Below are positions 8,306 to 16,225 of a stretch of DNA of 49,042 nucleotides, piece after piece. The notes below the pieces were generated by a model. It had not been told where the DNA came from and made no database searches. It saw only the letters and a program-made list of their open reading frames with translations. Position numbers and translations under genes: made by a program. Location: contig NZ_JAGGOF010000072.1 of the NCBI RefSeq assembly GCF_018614775.1, positions 1-49,042 of the forward strand, in the 5' to 3' direction. Each line of letters opens with the position of its first letter. The first letter of the stretch is position 1. This DNA comes from Pseudomonas fluorescens. GTDB taxonomy: Bacteria; Pseudomonadota; Gammaproteobacteria; Pseudomonadales; Pseudomonadaceae.

Positions 8306-8626
8306 CAAATACTCCAGCCGTTATCGACGAAGCTATCAGCACCGGATCGGTGACAGCAGGCATGCGCCGAGCAATCTTGAAGGCCGGAATTATCGCGAGC
8401 CGCTTGTGAAAACTTTGTGAGTTTTCTGCTTATAAATGGGTGGCTTGGACGCCATTCCAGCGTGACGGGGGAGCTTGCGCCCGCTGGGTCGCGCAGCGGC
8501 TGCTGGTAGGGCAGTTACTGCTCAACCGAGCGGGCCCAAGCTCACTCGGCACGGGGGTATCTGTCTGCTTGGGAAGTGACATTGTTCAGTCAATGCCACC
8601 TCCTCGCGCTGATGTCTCTGGAACGC
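8306..8626. other. Intergenic region between cptA and a small ORF
   Basis: No convincing gene is seen. An imperfect stem is formed by AGCTTGCGCCCGCT (about 8472-8485) and AGCGGGCCCAAGCT further along, with one mismatch. It resembles other short palindromic Pseudomonas repeats. The AT-rich stretch around 8400-8440 could hold the cptA promoter but no clear -35/-10 pair is assignable. Confidence 0.4.
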
Positions 8627-8800
8627 TTACCGAGCCACAGCCTGGCTCTGATGGGACAGCTGGGCGTGTTGCAGCTGCATGCGCAGTTGCGTCACTTCAT
8701 CGAGCAGCAGATCACGCTCCTCCTTGAGGAGGCGCAATTCATCGCGACGAATGGTCACATAAAGGGTTTGGGGAGGACGTGCGGTAACGACAGGGCCCAT
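8627..8800 (-). CDS. Small coiled-coil protein, 57 aa
   Basis: A short reading frame starting MGPVVTARPPQTLYVTIRR and ending QSQAVAR. The middle part RDELRLLKEERDLLLDEVTQLRMQLQ has a leucine heptad pattern (coiled coil or leucine zipper). A clear Shine-Dalgarno GAGGTGA precedes the ATG at good spacing. The N-terminal TLYVTIRRDEL looks like a beta-strand leading into the zipper, which suggests a small dimeric protein. It lies upstream of cptA on the same strand, about 320 bases away, so co-transcription is possible but unproven. Function unknown. Confidence 0.7.
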   Translation of the reverse strand: MGPVVTARPPQTLYVTIRRDELRLLKEERDLLLDEVTQLRMQLQHAQLSHQSQAVAR

Positions 8801-9075
8801 TGCTCACCTCGCAAATGGCGTACATCAACTATAGAGATGTCGCCAGTATTTGGTCGACACCTCTACTATCGGCGGCGATTCTGATTTCTTTTGCCTGTGA
8901 TTGGAACTTTTTTATTTTTCATGGTCGCTTTGCCTTTGGCCGGGGAAGGAAGCGTTATCCCTTGTGATCGCTCGAATTACCCGGAAACTATGCTGCAATG
9001 CTCTGGACTAACCTCCACTCGTCGTTTGAGCTAAACCTTTGACTTACCTTTATTTGTAGTAGGGAGCATCAGCAC

Positions 9076-10056
9076 ATGCAACTCGGGATCATTGGACTGG
9101 GCCGCATGGGCGGCAATATTGCGCGGCGCCTGATGCTCAATGGGCATGCCACGGTGGTCTATGACCGCAATGCCGCGTTTATCGAAAACCTCAGCCAGGA
9201 AGGCGCCACGGGCGTCGCCGACCTGCCGGCGCTGGTCGCCGCCCTGGAGAAGCCGCGGGCGGTCTGGGTCATGCTGCCGGCCGGCGCGCCCACCGAAACC
9301 ACCATCACCGTGCTCGGCGACCTGCTTGAGCCGGGTGATGTGATCATTGACGGCGGCAACACGTACTACAAGGACGACATGCGCCGCGCCCAGGCTTTGT
9401 TGGAAAAGGGCCTGCACTACATCGACGTCGGCACCTCCGGCGGCGTCTGGGGCCTTGAGCGCGGTTACTGCATGATGATCGGCGGCGACGCCGAGGTGGT
9501 GAAGCGCCTGGACCCGTTGTTCGACAGCCTGGCGCCGGGCATGGGTGACATCCCGCGCACCCGCGACCGCAAGTCCGACGATGACCGCGCCGAGCGCGGC
9601 TATATCCACGCGGGCCCGGCGGGTGCCGGGCATTTCGTCAAGATGATCCACAACGGCATCGAGTACGGAATGATGCAGGCGTTTGCCGAAGGTTTTGACA
9701 TCCTCAAGACCAAAGCCAGCGAAAGCTTGCCAGTGGAACAGCGTTTTGACCTGAACGTCGCCGATATCGCCGAGGTCTGGCGTCGTGGCAGCGTGGTCTC
9801 GTCCTGGTTGCTTGACCTGACCGCCGATGCATTGGCCAGCGATCCGAAACTGGACGGTTTTTCCGGTGAAGTCGCCGACAGCGGTGAAGGGCGCTGGACC
9901 ATCGAGGCGGCCATCGAACAGGCGGTGCCGGTGCCAGTGCTGTCCAGTTCGCTGTTCGCCCGTTTCCGCTCGCGCCAGCAAAGCACCTACGGTGACAAAA
10001 TGCTCTCGGCCATGCGTTTCGGCTTCGGCGGCCACGTGGAGGTTCCGAAAAAATGA
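9076..10056 (+). CDS. gnd: 6-phosphogluconate dehydrogenase, short form
   Basis: A 326-residue short-form (GntZ/Gnd-like) enzyme, much shorter than the roughly 470-residue E. coli Gnd; such forms are often NAD-preferring. The N-terminal Rossmann motif is GIIGLGRMGGNIARRL, the substrate loop is DVGTSGGVWGLERGYCMMIGG, and the catalytic Lys lies in GHFVKMIHNGIEYGMMQ. It converts 6-phosphogluconate to ribulose 5-phosphate, CO2 and reduced cofactor. Its stop overlaps the zwf start (ATGA, 10053-10056), indicating translational coupling. The ATG follows TAGTAGGGAGC. Confidence 0.93.
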   Translation: MQLGIIGLGRMGGNIARRLMLNGHATVVYDRNAAFIENLSQEGATGVADLPALVAALEKPRAVWVMLPAGAPTETTITVLGDLLEPGDVIIDGGNTYYKDDMRRAQALLEKGLHYIDVGTSGGVWGLERGYCMMIGGDAEVVKRLDPLFDSLAPGMGDIPRTRDRKSDDDRAERGYIHAGPAGAGHFVKMIHNGIEYGMMQAFAEGFDILKTKASESLPVEQRFDLNVADIAEVWRRGSVVSSWLLDLTADALASDPKLDGFSGEVADSGEGRWTIEAAIEQAVPVPVLSSSLFARFRSRQQSTYGDKMLSAMRFGFGGHVEVPKK

Positions 10057-11573
10057 CCTCGATCGGCAGCAAATCCAAGGCAGAACCTGCACCGCCGACC
10101 ACGTTGTTCCTGTTCGGCGCCCATGGCGACCTGGTCAAGCGCCTGCTGATGCCGGCGCTGTACCACCTCAGTCGTGACGGTCTGCTGGGCGATGGGCTGC
10201 GGATTGTCGGCGTCGACCACAACGCTATCAGTGATGTGGACTTTGCCAGGAAACTCGAGGACTTCATCCGTAACGAAGCGGCGAGCAAGGGCGGCGATGC
10301 CCAGCGAGCCCTCGACCCGCAATTGTGGGCCAGCCTGGCCCGGGGCATCAGTTACGTGCAGGGTGACTTCCTCGATGACGGCACGTACCAGGCACTGGCG
10401 GCGAAAATCGCGGCCAGCGGCACGGGCAATGCGGTGTTCTACCTGGCGACCGCGCCACGTTTTTTCAGTGAAGTGGTCAGTCGCCTCGGTGCGGCCGGGC
10501 TGCTTCAGGAGCAGGAGGATGCCTTTCGGCGCGTGGTGATCGAAAAGCCGTTCGGCTCCGACCTGCACACGGCCGAAGCGTTGAACGCCTGCCTGCTCAA
10601 GGTCATGAGTGAAAAACAGATCTACCGGATCGACCATTACCTGGGCAAGGAGACGGTGCAGAACATTCTGGTCAGCCGTTTCTCCAACAGCCTGTTCGAG
10701 GCGTTCTGGAACAACCACTACATCGACCACGTGCAGATCACCGCCGCCGAAACCGTCGGCGTGGAAACCCGTGGCAGTTTTTATGAACACACCGGCGCCC
10801 TGCGGGACATGGTGCCCAATCACCTCTTCCAGCTCCTGGCGATGGTGGCCATGGAGCCGCCGGCGGCCTTTGGAGCCGATGCGGTGCGTGGGGAAAAGGC
10901 CAAGGTCGTCGGGGCGATCCGGCCCTGGTCGGTGGAACAGGCTCGCGCCAATTCGGTCCGTGGCCAGTACGCCGCCGGTGAACTCGGCGGCAAGGCAGTG
11001 AACGGCTATCGCCAGGAACCTAACGTGGCCGCCGACAGCAGCACCGAAACCTACGTCGCCCTCAAGGTCATGATCGACAACTGGCGCTGGGTGGGCGTGC
11101 CGTTCTACCTGCGCACCGGCAAGCGCATGAGCGTGCGCGACACCGAAATCGTCATCTGCTTCAAACCGGCGCCTTATGCGCAATTTCGCGACACCGAAGT
11201 CGACGAATTGCAGCCGACCTACCTGAGAATCCAGATCCAGCCCAATGAAGGCATGTGGTTCGACCTGCTGGCCAAGCGGCCGGGGCCGGCCCTCGACATG
11301 GCGAACATAGAATTGGGCTTTGCCTATAAGGACTTCTTCGAAATGCAGCCGTCCACGGGTTACGAAACCCTGATCTACGATTGCCTGACCGGCGACCAGA
11401 CCCTGTTCCAGCGCGCCGACAACATTGAAAACGGCTGGCGCGCGGTGCAACCCTTCCTCGACGCCTGGCAGCAGGACGCGACGGTCCAGGCCTACAAGGC
11501 CGGTGAAGATGGCCCGGCGGCCGCCGATGACCTGTTGATGCGCGACGGTCGCGTCTGGCATGGCCTCGGATGA
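10053..11573 (+). CDS. zwf: Glucose-6-phosphate 1-dehydrogenase
   Basis: A 506-residue G6PDH that oxidises glucose 6-phosphate to 6-phosphogluconolactone. The nucleotide-binding loop reads FLFGAHGDLVKRLLMPALY, where His replaces the usual Ser or Thr of GASGDL. The active-site signature RIDHYLGKETVQN and the EKPFGSDL segment are intact. The gene begins inside the gnd stop codon and ends inside the start of the HAD gene (ATGA at 11570-11573), so the three genes form one tightly coupled operon. No 6-phosphogluconolactonase gene lies in the operon. Confidence 0.95.
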   Translation: MTSIGSKSKAEPAPPTTLFLFGAHGDLVKRLLMPALYHLSRDGLLGDGLRIVGVDHNAISDVDFARKLEDFIRNEAASKGGDAQRALDPQLWASLARGISYVQGDFLDDGTYQALAAKIAASGTGNAVFYLATAPRFFSEVVSRLGAAGLLQEQEDAFRRVVIEKPFGSDLHTAEALNACLLKVMSEKQIYRIDHYLGKETVQNILVSRFSNSLFEAFWNNHYIDHVQITAAETVGVETRGSFYEHTGALRDMVPNHLFQLLAMVAMEPPAAFGADAVRGEKAKVVGAIRPWSVEQARANSVRGQYAAGELGGKAVNGYRQEPNVAADSSTETYVALKVMIDNWRWVGVPFYLRTGKRMSVRDTEIVICFKPAPYAQFRDTEVDELQPTYLRIQIQPNEGMWFDLLAKRPGPALDMANIELGFAYKDFFEMQPSTGYETLIYDCLTGDQTLFQRADNIENGWRAVQPFLDAWQQDATVQAYKAGEDGPAAADDLLMRDGRVWHGLG

Positions 11574-12391
11574 GTGGTCCATTGAAACACCCCATCCGCT
11601 TTTTGCTCAGTGACATGGACGGCACCTTGCTGCTGCCCGACCACAGCCTCAACCAGCGCACCATCGACGCGGTGCGTTCATTGCGCGAGGCTGGCGTGCT
11701 GTTCAGCCTCGCGACCGGGCGGCCGCCCCGGGCGATGTTGCAGTACATAGAGGCCCTGGGTGTCGACCTGCCCACCGCGGCCTTCAATGGCGGTACGCTG
11801 GTGCGCCCCGACGGCAGCTTCCTCGCCGTGCATTACTTGCCACCCGAGGCGGCGCTGATCACCCTGGGCCTGTATGCCGAACAGTCCGGCATCGAGGTCT
11901 GGGTGTTTGCCGATGGCGACTGGCTGGTGCTCGACGCCCACGGGCCCATGGTGCCGGTGGAAACCCGCGGCCTGGGTTACCCGCCGGTGCAGGTCAAGAG
12001 TTTCGAGCCGTACCTTGAGCGCATCGACAAGATCGTCGCCACCAGCCCCAACACGGACTTGCTGGTTGAGCTGGAAGCGCGCCTGCAGCCGCTGCTCAAG
12101 GGCCAGGCCCAGGTATCGCGCTCGCAGCCGATCTACCTGGACGTCACGGCGATGGAAGCCAACAAGGGGGAGGCATTGTCCACGCTGGCCGAGTTCCTCG
12201 ACGTGCCCCTGGAGCAGACCGCCGCCATGGGGGACGGGGGCAACGACCCGGCAATGTTCCATCGCGCGGGATTGTCGATTGCCATGGGGCAGGCAGAAGA
12301 ATCGATCCAGCGTCAGGCTGATGTCATCACCGCCGCCAACACGGAAGATGGCGCGGCGCTGGCGATCGAGCGCTACATCCTGCCTGAATAA
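11570..12391 (+). CDS. Cof-type HAD phosphatase
   Basis: A 273-residue HAD-IIB (Cof) hydrolase. Motif I is SDMDGTLLLPDH (nucleophile Asp), motif II is SLATGRPP, the motif III Lys is in MEANKGEALSTLAEF, and motif IV is AMGDGGNDPAMF. The C2-type cap lies between motifs II and III. Relatives in E. coli (YbiV, YidA and others) dephosphorylate sugar phosphates. The gene starts within the zwf stop codon, giving an unusual gnd-zwf-HAD operon. The position suggests a substrate linked to the pentose phosphate pathway, possibly repair of a toxic side product. That is inference. Confidence 0.9.
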   Translation: MSGPLKHPIRFLLSDMDGTLLLPDHSLNQRTIDAVRSLREAGVLFSLATGRPPRAMLQYIEALGVDLPTAAFNGGTLVRPDGSFLAVHYLPPEAALITLGLYAEQSGIEVWVFADGDWLVLDAHGPMVPVETRGLGYPPVQVKSFEPYLERIDKIVATSPNTDLLVELEARLQPLLKGQAQVSRSQPIYLDVTAMEANKGEALSTLAEFLDVPLEQTAAMGDGGNDPAMFHRAGLSIAMGQAEESIQRQADVITAANTEDGAALAIERYILPE

Positions 12392-12416
12392 CCTACGCAC
12401 AACCTGTAAATACACA

Positions 12417-12512
12417 CCCCTGTGGGAGCGAGCCTGCTCGCGATGGCGGTATATCAGCTGAAGTTGCACTGTCTGACACACCGCCATCGCGAGCAGGCTC
12501 GCTCCCACAGGT
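12417..12512. repeat. REPIN
   Basis: The arms TGTGGGAGCGAGCCTGCTCGCG and CGCGAGCAGGCTCGCTCCCACA are separated by about 50 bases. It lies between the convergent HAD gene and nhaB, where it could terminate both transcripts or stabilise their 3' ends. Confidence 0.92.
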
Positions 12513-12533
12513 ATTTCACTCCTCAGAGCTCTT

Positions 12534-14036
12534 TTATAACCAGTACGTCACCGCATACCAGCCCAACCCTCCCATCACCACCGTATAAGGCACCGCCATC
12601 CAGACCATCCGCCCATAGGACAAGCGGATCAGCGGGGCAATGGCCGAGGTCAGCAGGAACAGGAAGGCCGCCTGGCCATTGGGCGTGGCGACGCTGGGCA
12701 GGTTGGTGCCGGTGTTGATGGCCACCGCCAGGGTTTCGAACTGCTCGCGGCTCAAGTGCCCGGACACGAATGCCTGCTTCACTTCGGTGATGTAGATGGT
12801 CGCGACGAACACGTTGTCGCTGATGGCCGACAACAGGCCGTTGGCGATGAACAGCATCCCCGGTTGCTGATTGGCCGGCAGGGCCAGAACCCACTGGATC
12901 AATGGCGTGAACAGTTGCTGATCGTGAATGACCGCCACCACCGCGAAAAACACCACCAGCAGCGCGGTGAACGGCATGGCCTCCTTGAACGCGTTGCCGA
13001 GGCGGTGTTCGTCGGTGATGCCGGTGAACGCGGTGATCAACACGATGACCATAAGGCCGATCAGGCCGACCTCGGCGATGTGCAGCCCCAGCCCGACGAT
13101 CAGGATCAACGCGGCGATGCCTTGCACAATCAGGGCCGCCCGCTGGCGTGAGGTGCGTTCGCGGTTGTCTTGTTCGGCGTAGTCGGCCAGCACCGCCCGT
13201 ACGTTATCCGGCAGCAGCGTGCCGTAGCCGAACCCGCGCAGTTTTTCCAGCGCCACGCAGGTCACCAGCCCGGCGACCAGCACGGGCAGCGACACCGGCG
13301 CGACTTGCATGAAGAACTCCATGAAGTGCCAACCCATCTCGTGCCCGATCAGCAGGTTCTGCGGTTCACCCACCAGGGTGCAGACGCCGCCCAAGGCGGT
13401 GCCCACGGCGCCATGCATCAGCAGGCTGCGCAGGAACGCCCGGAACTGCTCCAGGTCTGCATGGTGCAGGGTCGGCAAATCATGGTCTTCATCGATGCTG
13501 CTGTCCTGGCGCGGGTCATTGCCCGAGGCCACGCGGTGATACACCGAATAGAAACCCACGGCGGCGCTGATGATCACTGCCGTGACGGTCAGCGCATCGA
13601 GAAACGCCGAGAGGAACGCCGAGAGAAAACAGAACATCAGGGCCAGCAGTGCCTTGGAGCGCACCCCCAGCAGCAGGCGCGAGAACAGGAACAGCAGCAG
13701 GCCCTTCATGAAGTAGATGCCCGCCACCATGAACATCAGCAGCAGGATCACCGGGAAGTTATGCAGCAGTTCGTCGTACAGCGCCTTGGGCGTGGTCATG
13801 CCCAGCACCAGGGCTTCCACGAGCAACAGGCCGCCCGGCATCAGCGGGTAGCATTTGAGGGCCATGGCAAGGGTGAAGATGAATTCCAGCACCAGCATCC
13901 AGCCAGCCACGACCGGGCCCAGCGTCCACAGCACCACGGCGTTGAGAATCAGGAAGGTGATGATGCACGCCTTGTACCAGCGCGGGGAATTCCCCAGAAA
14001 GTTGTGCGCGAAAGCCTGAGCCATTGAACCGGACAT
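12534..14036 (-). CDS. nhaB: Na+/H+ antiporter NhaB
   Basis: A 500-residue polytopic inner-membrane antiporter, the standard length for NhaB. It starts MSGSMAQAFAHNFLGNSPRWYK with an AGGAG site upstream. The family blocks FLSAFLDALTVTAVII and LVGEPQNLLIGHEMGWHF are visible, along with about twelve hydrophobic segments, including a C-terminal one with AINTGTNLPSVATPNGQAAFLFLL. NhaB exports Na+ in exchange for protons and contributes to salt tolerance. An upstream in-frame ATG (14093) is unlikely because it lacks a ribosome site. Monocistronic, between a REPIN and the delta-60-repeat gene. Confidence 0.95.
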   Translation of the reverse strand: MSGSMAQAFAHNFLGNSPRWYKACIITFLILNAVVLWTLGPVVAGWMLVLEFIFTLAMALKCYPLMPGGLLLVEALVLGMTTPKALYDELLHNFPVILLLMFMVAGIYFMKGLLLFLFSRLLLGVRSKALLALMFCFLSAFLSAFLDALTVTAVIISAAVGFYSVYHRVASGNDPRQDSSIDEDHDLPTLHHADLEQFRAFLRSLLMHGAVGTALGGVCTLVGEPQNLLIGHEMGWHFMEFFMQVAPVSLPVLVAGLVTCVALEKLRGFGYGTLLPDNVRAVLADYAEQDNRERTSRQRAALIVQGIAALILIVGLGLHIAEVGLIGLMVIVLITAFTGITDEHRLGNAFKEAMPFTALLVVFFAVVAVIHDQQLFTPLIQWVLALPANQQPGMLFIANGLLSAISDNVFVATIYITEVKQAFVSGHLSREQFETLAVAINTGTNLPSVATPNGQAAFLFLLTSAIAPLIRLSYGRMVWMAVPYTVVMGGLGWYAVTYWL

Positions 14037-14130
14037 CGGCTGCTCCTTTAAATGAGAAGCGCGCAACTTGCCGTAACAAATCCGGAATATCAAGCGCAGC
14101 CATCAATACCGCTCAACCATCGTGACGGGT

Positions 14131-15432
14131 TCATCCCCAATACCGGGCCACCACCGCGCGACAGTTGCCATGGAGCGAGTAGCCCCCCACCAGGATGTTT
14201 CCATCGGCCTGGATCGCCAGGGACGTGGCGGTGTCCAGGCTGTAGCCCAGACGCGTGCGGACCCAGCCAGCGCCCTGGCCGAAATCCGGATCGAGGCTGG
14301 CGTCCGGCAAGTGCCGGGCCAACACGAAATCAGCCTCGATGCCGCCAAGGGTGGCTCCGGCGGTCAGCAGCTTCCCATCTGCCTGCACCTGGGCGGCTGT
14401 CCACTGGCTGGGGCTGCGCCCGATCTCCAGGAGCCGGCATTGGCCCTGGTTGCTGTGGCGATCCGGCTTGCCATCGGGGCACATTTTCAGCGACAGGCTA
14501 TGCATCGGATCGCGGCTGCTGCCGAACGCCTGCAAGTCACCGTTTGCATGCTGGACGATCTGGCTGACCATCACGCTGTGATCCTGGGCCAGGATCGACA
14601 GGAAGCCGTCTTCGCCGAAACGGTCATCGAGGTTGCCGTGGGTGTCGTAGCGCGCGATCAAGCCATGCTGGGGCAGATCGATGGTGCCGCCGACCAGGAT
14701 CTGGCCGTCAGCCTGGAGCGCCAGGCAGCCCAGCCAGGTGTTTTTCAGCAGGCGCCGGACCATCACAAAGCCGCGTCCGTTGAAGGTGTTGTCCAGTTCG
14801 CCGTCCCGCTGCAACCGGATCAGCACGCCGACATGGTCGGACAATTGAAAGTGGTGGTTGGCCAGCAAGAGGATCCGGCCATCGGCCTGTACTTGCATGT
14901 CACAGGCTTCAAGGCCGGGTACGCCGGGCGGCAGCCAGGGATCGCGCAGGCCTTGGGACAGGTTGCCACAGAGTCGGATGATCCGTCGGCCAGCGGTGCC
15001 GAAGTGCTGGACCGCTCCACCGTGTTGATCGAACAGGGCCAGGGCGGGCAGGGTGTGGTTGTTGTTTTCGTAGTGCAGGCCGCAGAGCAGGATCTGCCCA
15101 TCGGGCAACGCGATCACCTTGCCTGCCGTTGCTTCGAAGCCGTCCTCGAACGTGTCGATGACACAGCCGCAGCCGCAGCCGCAGCTGCCGAAGCCGGGAT
15201 CGATCGAGCCGTCAGGGTTGAGTCGGGCCAGCCCGAAACGGCGGCCGTGGGGTGTCTCGATCCTGGCTGCGATCAGGATCCGACCGGCGTGGTCCAGGGT
15301 CAGGCTGGTGATCAGGCTCGATAGGCTGCCTTCGAAATGAACCCAGGCCTTGCCGTTGTCGGCGAAGCCTGGGTCAAGCTGTCCTGCATGGGCCGCAGCC
15401 CGGGGGAGCGCAAACGCGGATTGATCGGGCAT
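14131..15432 (-). CDS. Delta-60 repeat protein, possible beta-propeller
   Basis: A 433-residue protein built from repeats of the type LDxxFGxxG...V followed by LQADGQILVGG, at about 60-residue spacing. Examples are LDPGFADNGKAWV, IDPGFGSCG, LDNTFNGRGFVMV, LDDRFGEDGFLSI and LDPDFGQGAGWV. This is the delta-60 repeat family, predicted to fold as a propeller; function is generally unknown. AAGGAG lies before the ATG at 15432. No clear signal peptide is visible. A Cys-Gly run (CGCGCGC, encoded by a GCCGCA hexamer repeat at about 15165-15185) is unusual and might bind metal or be a slippage site. Confidence 0.85.
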   Translation of the reverse strand: MPDQSAFALPRAAAHAGQLDPGFADNGKAWVHFEGSLSSLITSLTLDHAGRILIAARIETPHGRRFGLARLNPDGSIDPGFGSCGCGCGCVIDTFEDGFEATAGKVIALPDGQILLCGLHYENNNHTLPALALFDQHGGAVQHFGTAGRRIIRLCGNLSQGLRDPWLPPGVPGLEACDMQVQADGRILLLANHHFQLSDHVGVLIRLQRDGELDNTFNGRGFVMVRRLLKNTWLGCLALQADGQILVGGTIDLPQHGLIARYDTHGNLDDRFGEDGFLSILAQDHSVMVSQIVQHANGDLQAFGSSRDPMHSLSLKMCPDGKPDRHSNQGQCRLLEIGRSPSQWTAAQVQADGKLLTAGATLGGIEADFVLARHLPDASLDPDFGQGAGWVRTRLGYSLDTATSLAIQADGNILVGGYSLHGNCRAVVARYWG

Positions 15433-15618
15433 GCATGCCTCTCCTTGCGCGTCGACCGGCCCGAAAGGGCGACGACTGCATGAGGGCAATATTCAATCCC
15501 TGAATGGGACAGTGCACAACTGTCATGTCCTAAAGATACGCGGGCATTTCGTGCCATAACACTGGCTTTACAATCCAGCGCCAGGCTGTTCTACCCATAA
15601 CTGTCATATACGGACGAG

Positions 15619-15885
15619 TTATTCCGGCATGGACCAGGACTGCAACTTGTAGCCTTCCTGGCTGAGTTCGGCGCGGGCCTGTTTCAACAAGTTGCCCAGT
15701 TGGGCCGGGTCGGTGTAGGCGCTGCTTGGTATCTGGGTGCGGCCAATGTGGGTATTGGTACGGTCGATGACGGTCAGGCTGAGTTCGCCGTTACCGTCTT
15801 GTGGGGCCCAGGCCACGCACTGGAACGGACGGAATGCGCGGTCGGCGATCAAAAGAGCTTCGTTGATACGGAGCGGGGCGTTCAT
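15619..15885 (-). CDS. Conserved hypothetical protein, 88 aa
   Basis: A small soluble protein starting MNAPLRINEALLIADRAFRPFQC and ending KLQSWSMPE. It mixes predicted strands (CVAWAPQDGNGELSLTVIDR) with a C-terminal helix (GNLLKQARAELSQEGY). A weak ribosome site (AGAGAAG) precedes the ATG. I do not recognise a domain. It lies alone between the delta-60 gene and the sigma-54 activator, transcribed away from the latter. The function is unknown. Confidence 0.75.
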   Translation of the reverse strand: MNAPLRINEALLIADRAFRPFQCVAWAPQDGNGELSLTVIDRTNTHIGRTQIPSSAYTDPAQLGNLLKQARAELSQEGYKLQSWSMPE

Positions 15886-16225
15886 GGCGTCTTCTCTTAA
15901 AGGTGCCCAATCAAATGATGTGCCGTCGGTTGGGCGTACCGTGCGGCTGGTTACTTGTACTGATGTTCCGAACCGGGTGGCAGGTCACACAATCCTCGAA
16001 GAAATTTCGATTTTCTTTCAGACCGGCCTTCTACGCTTTTGTTTGAAAGGGCATGAAAGATTTTACCAACGCATTAACTTACAAACCCTCGCTTATAACC
16101 AGTTTTGCCCCATCTCGATAATCAATTGATACAAGGGCGTGTCAACTTCTTGCTACTGTTACATGCAGGTTTGCCAAACGCCTGTTTCTAATCATATTTC
16201 CTTATTTTGGCGCCAAGGATCAGTC
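15886..16225. other. Intergenic region upstream of the sigma-54 activator gene
   Basis: Rather AT-rich, with no supportable gene. CCTGTTTC at 16181-16188 matches eight of nine bases of the half-site found in the palindrome upstream of fapA, so it might be an autoregulatory half-site; this is weak. No convincing -24/-12 or -35/-10 promoter is assigned. Confidence 0.35.

Noticed and set aside
6806..8353. Long plus-strand frame opposite cptA
   Set aside because: It lies wholly opposite the well-supported cptA gene, with no domain, and Val/His/Gln-rich composition typical of an antisense frame.
9987..11582. Long minus-strand frame opposite zwf
   Set aside because: Antisense shadow; the zwf motifs on the plus strand are complete.
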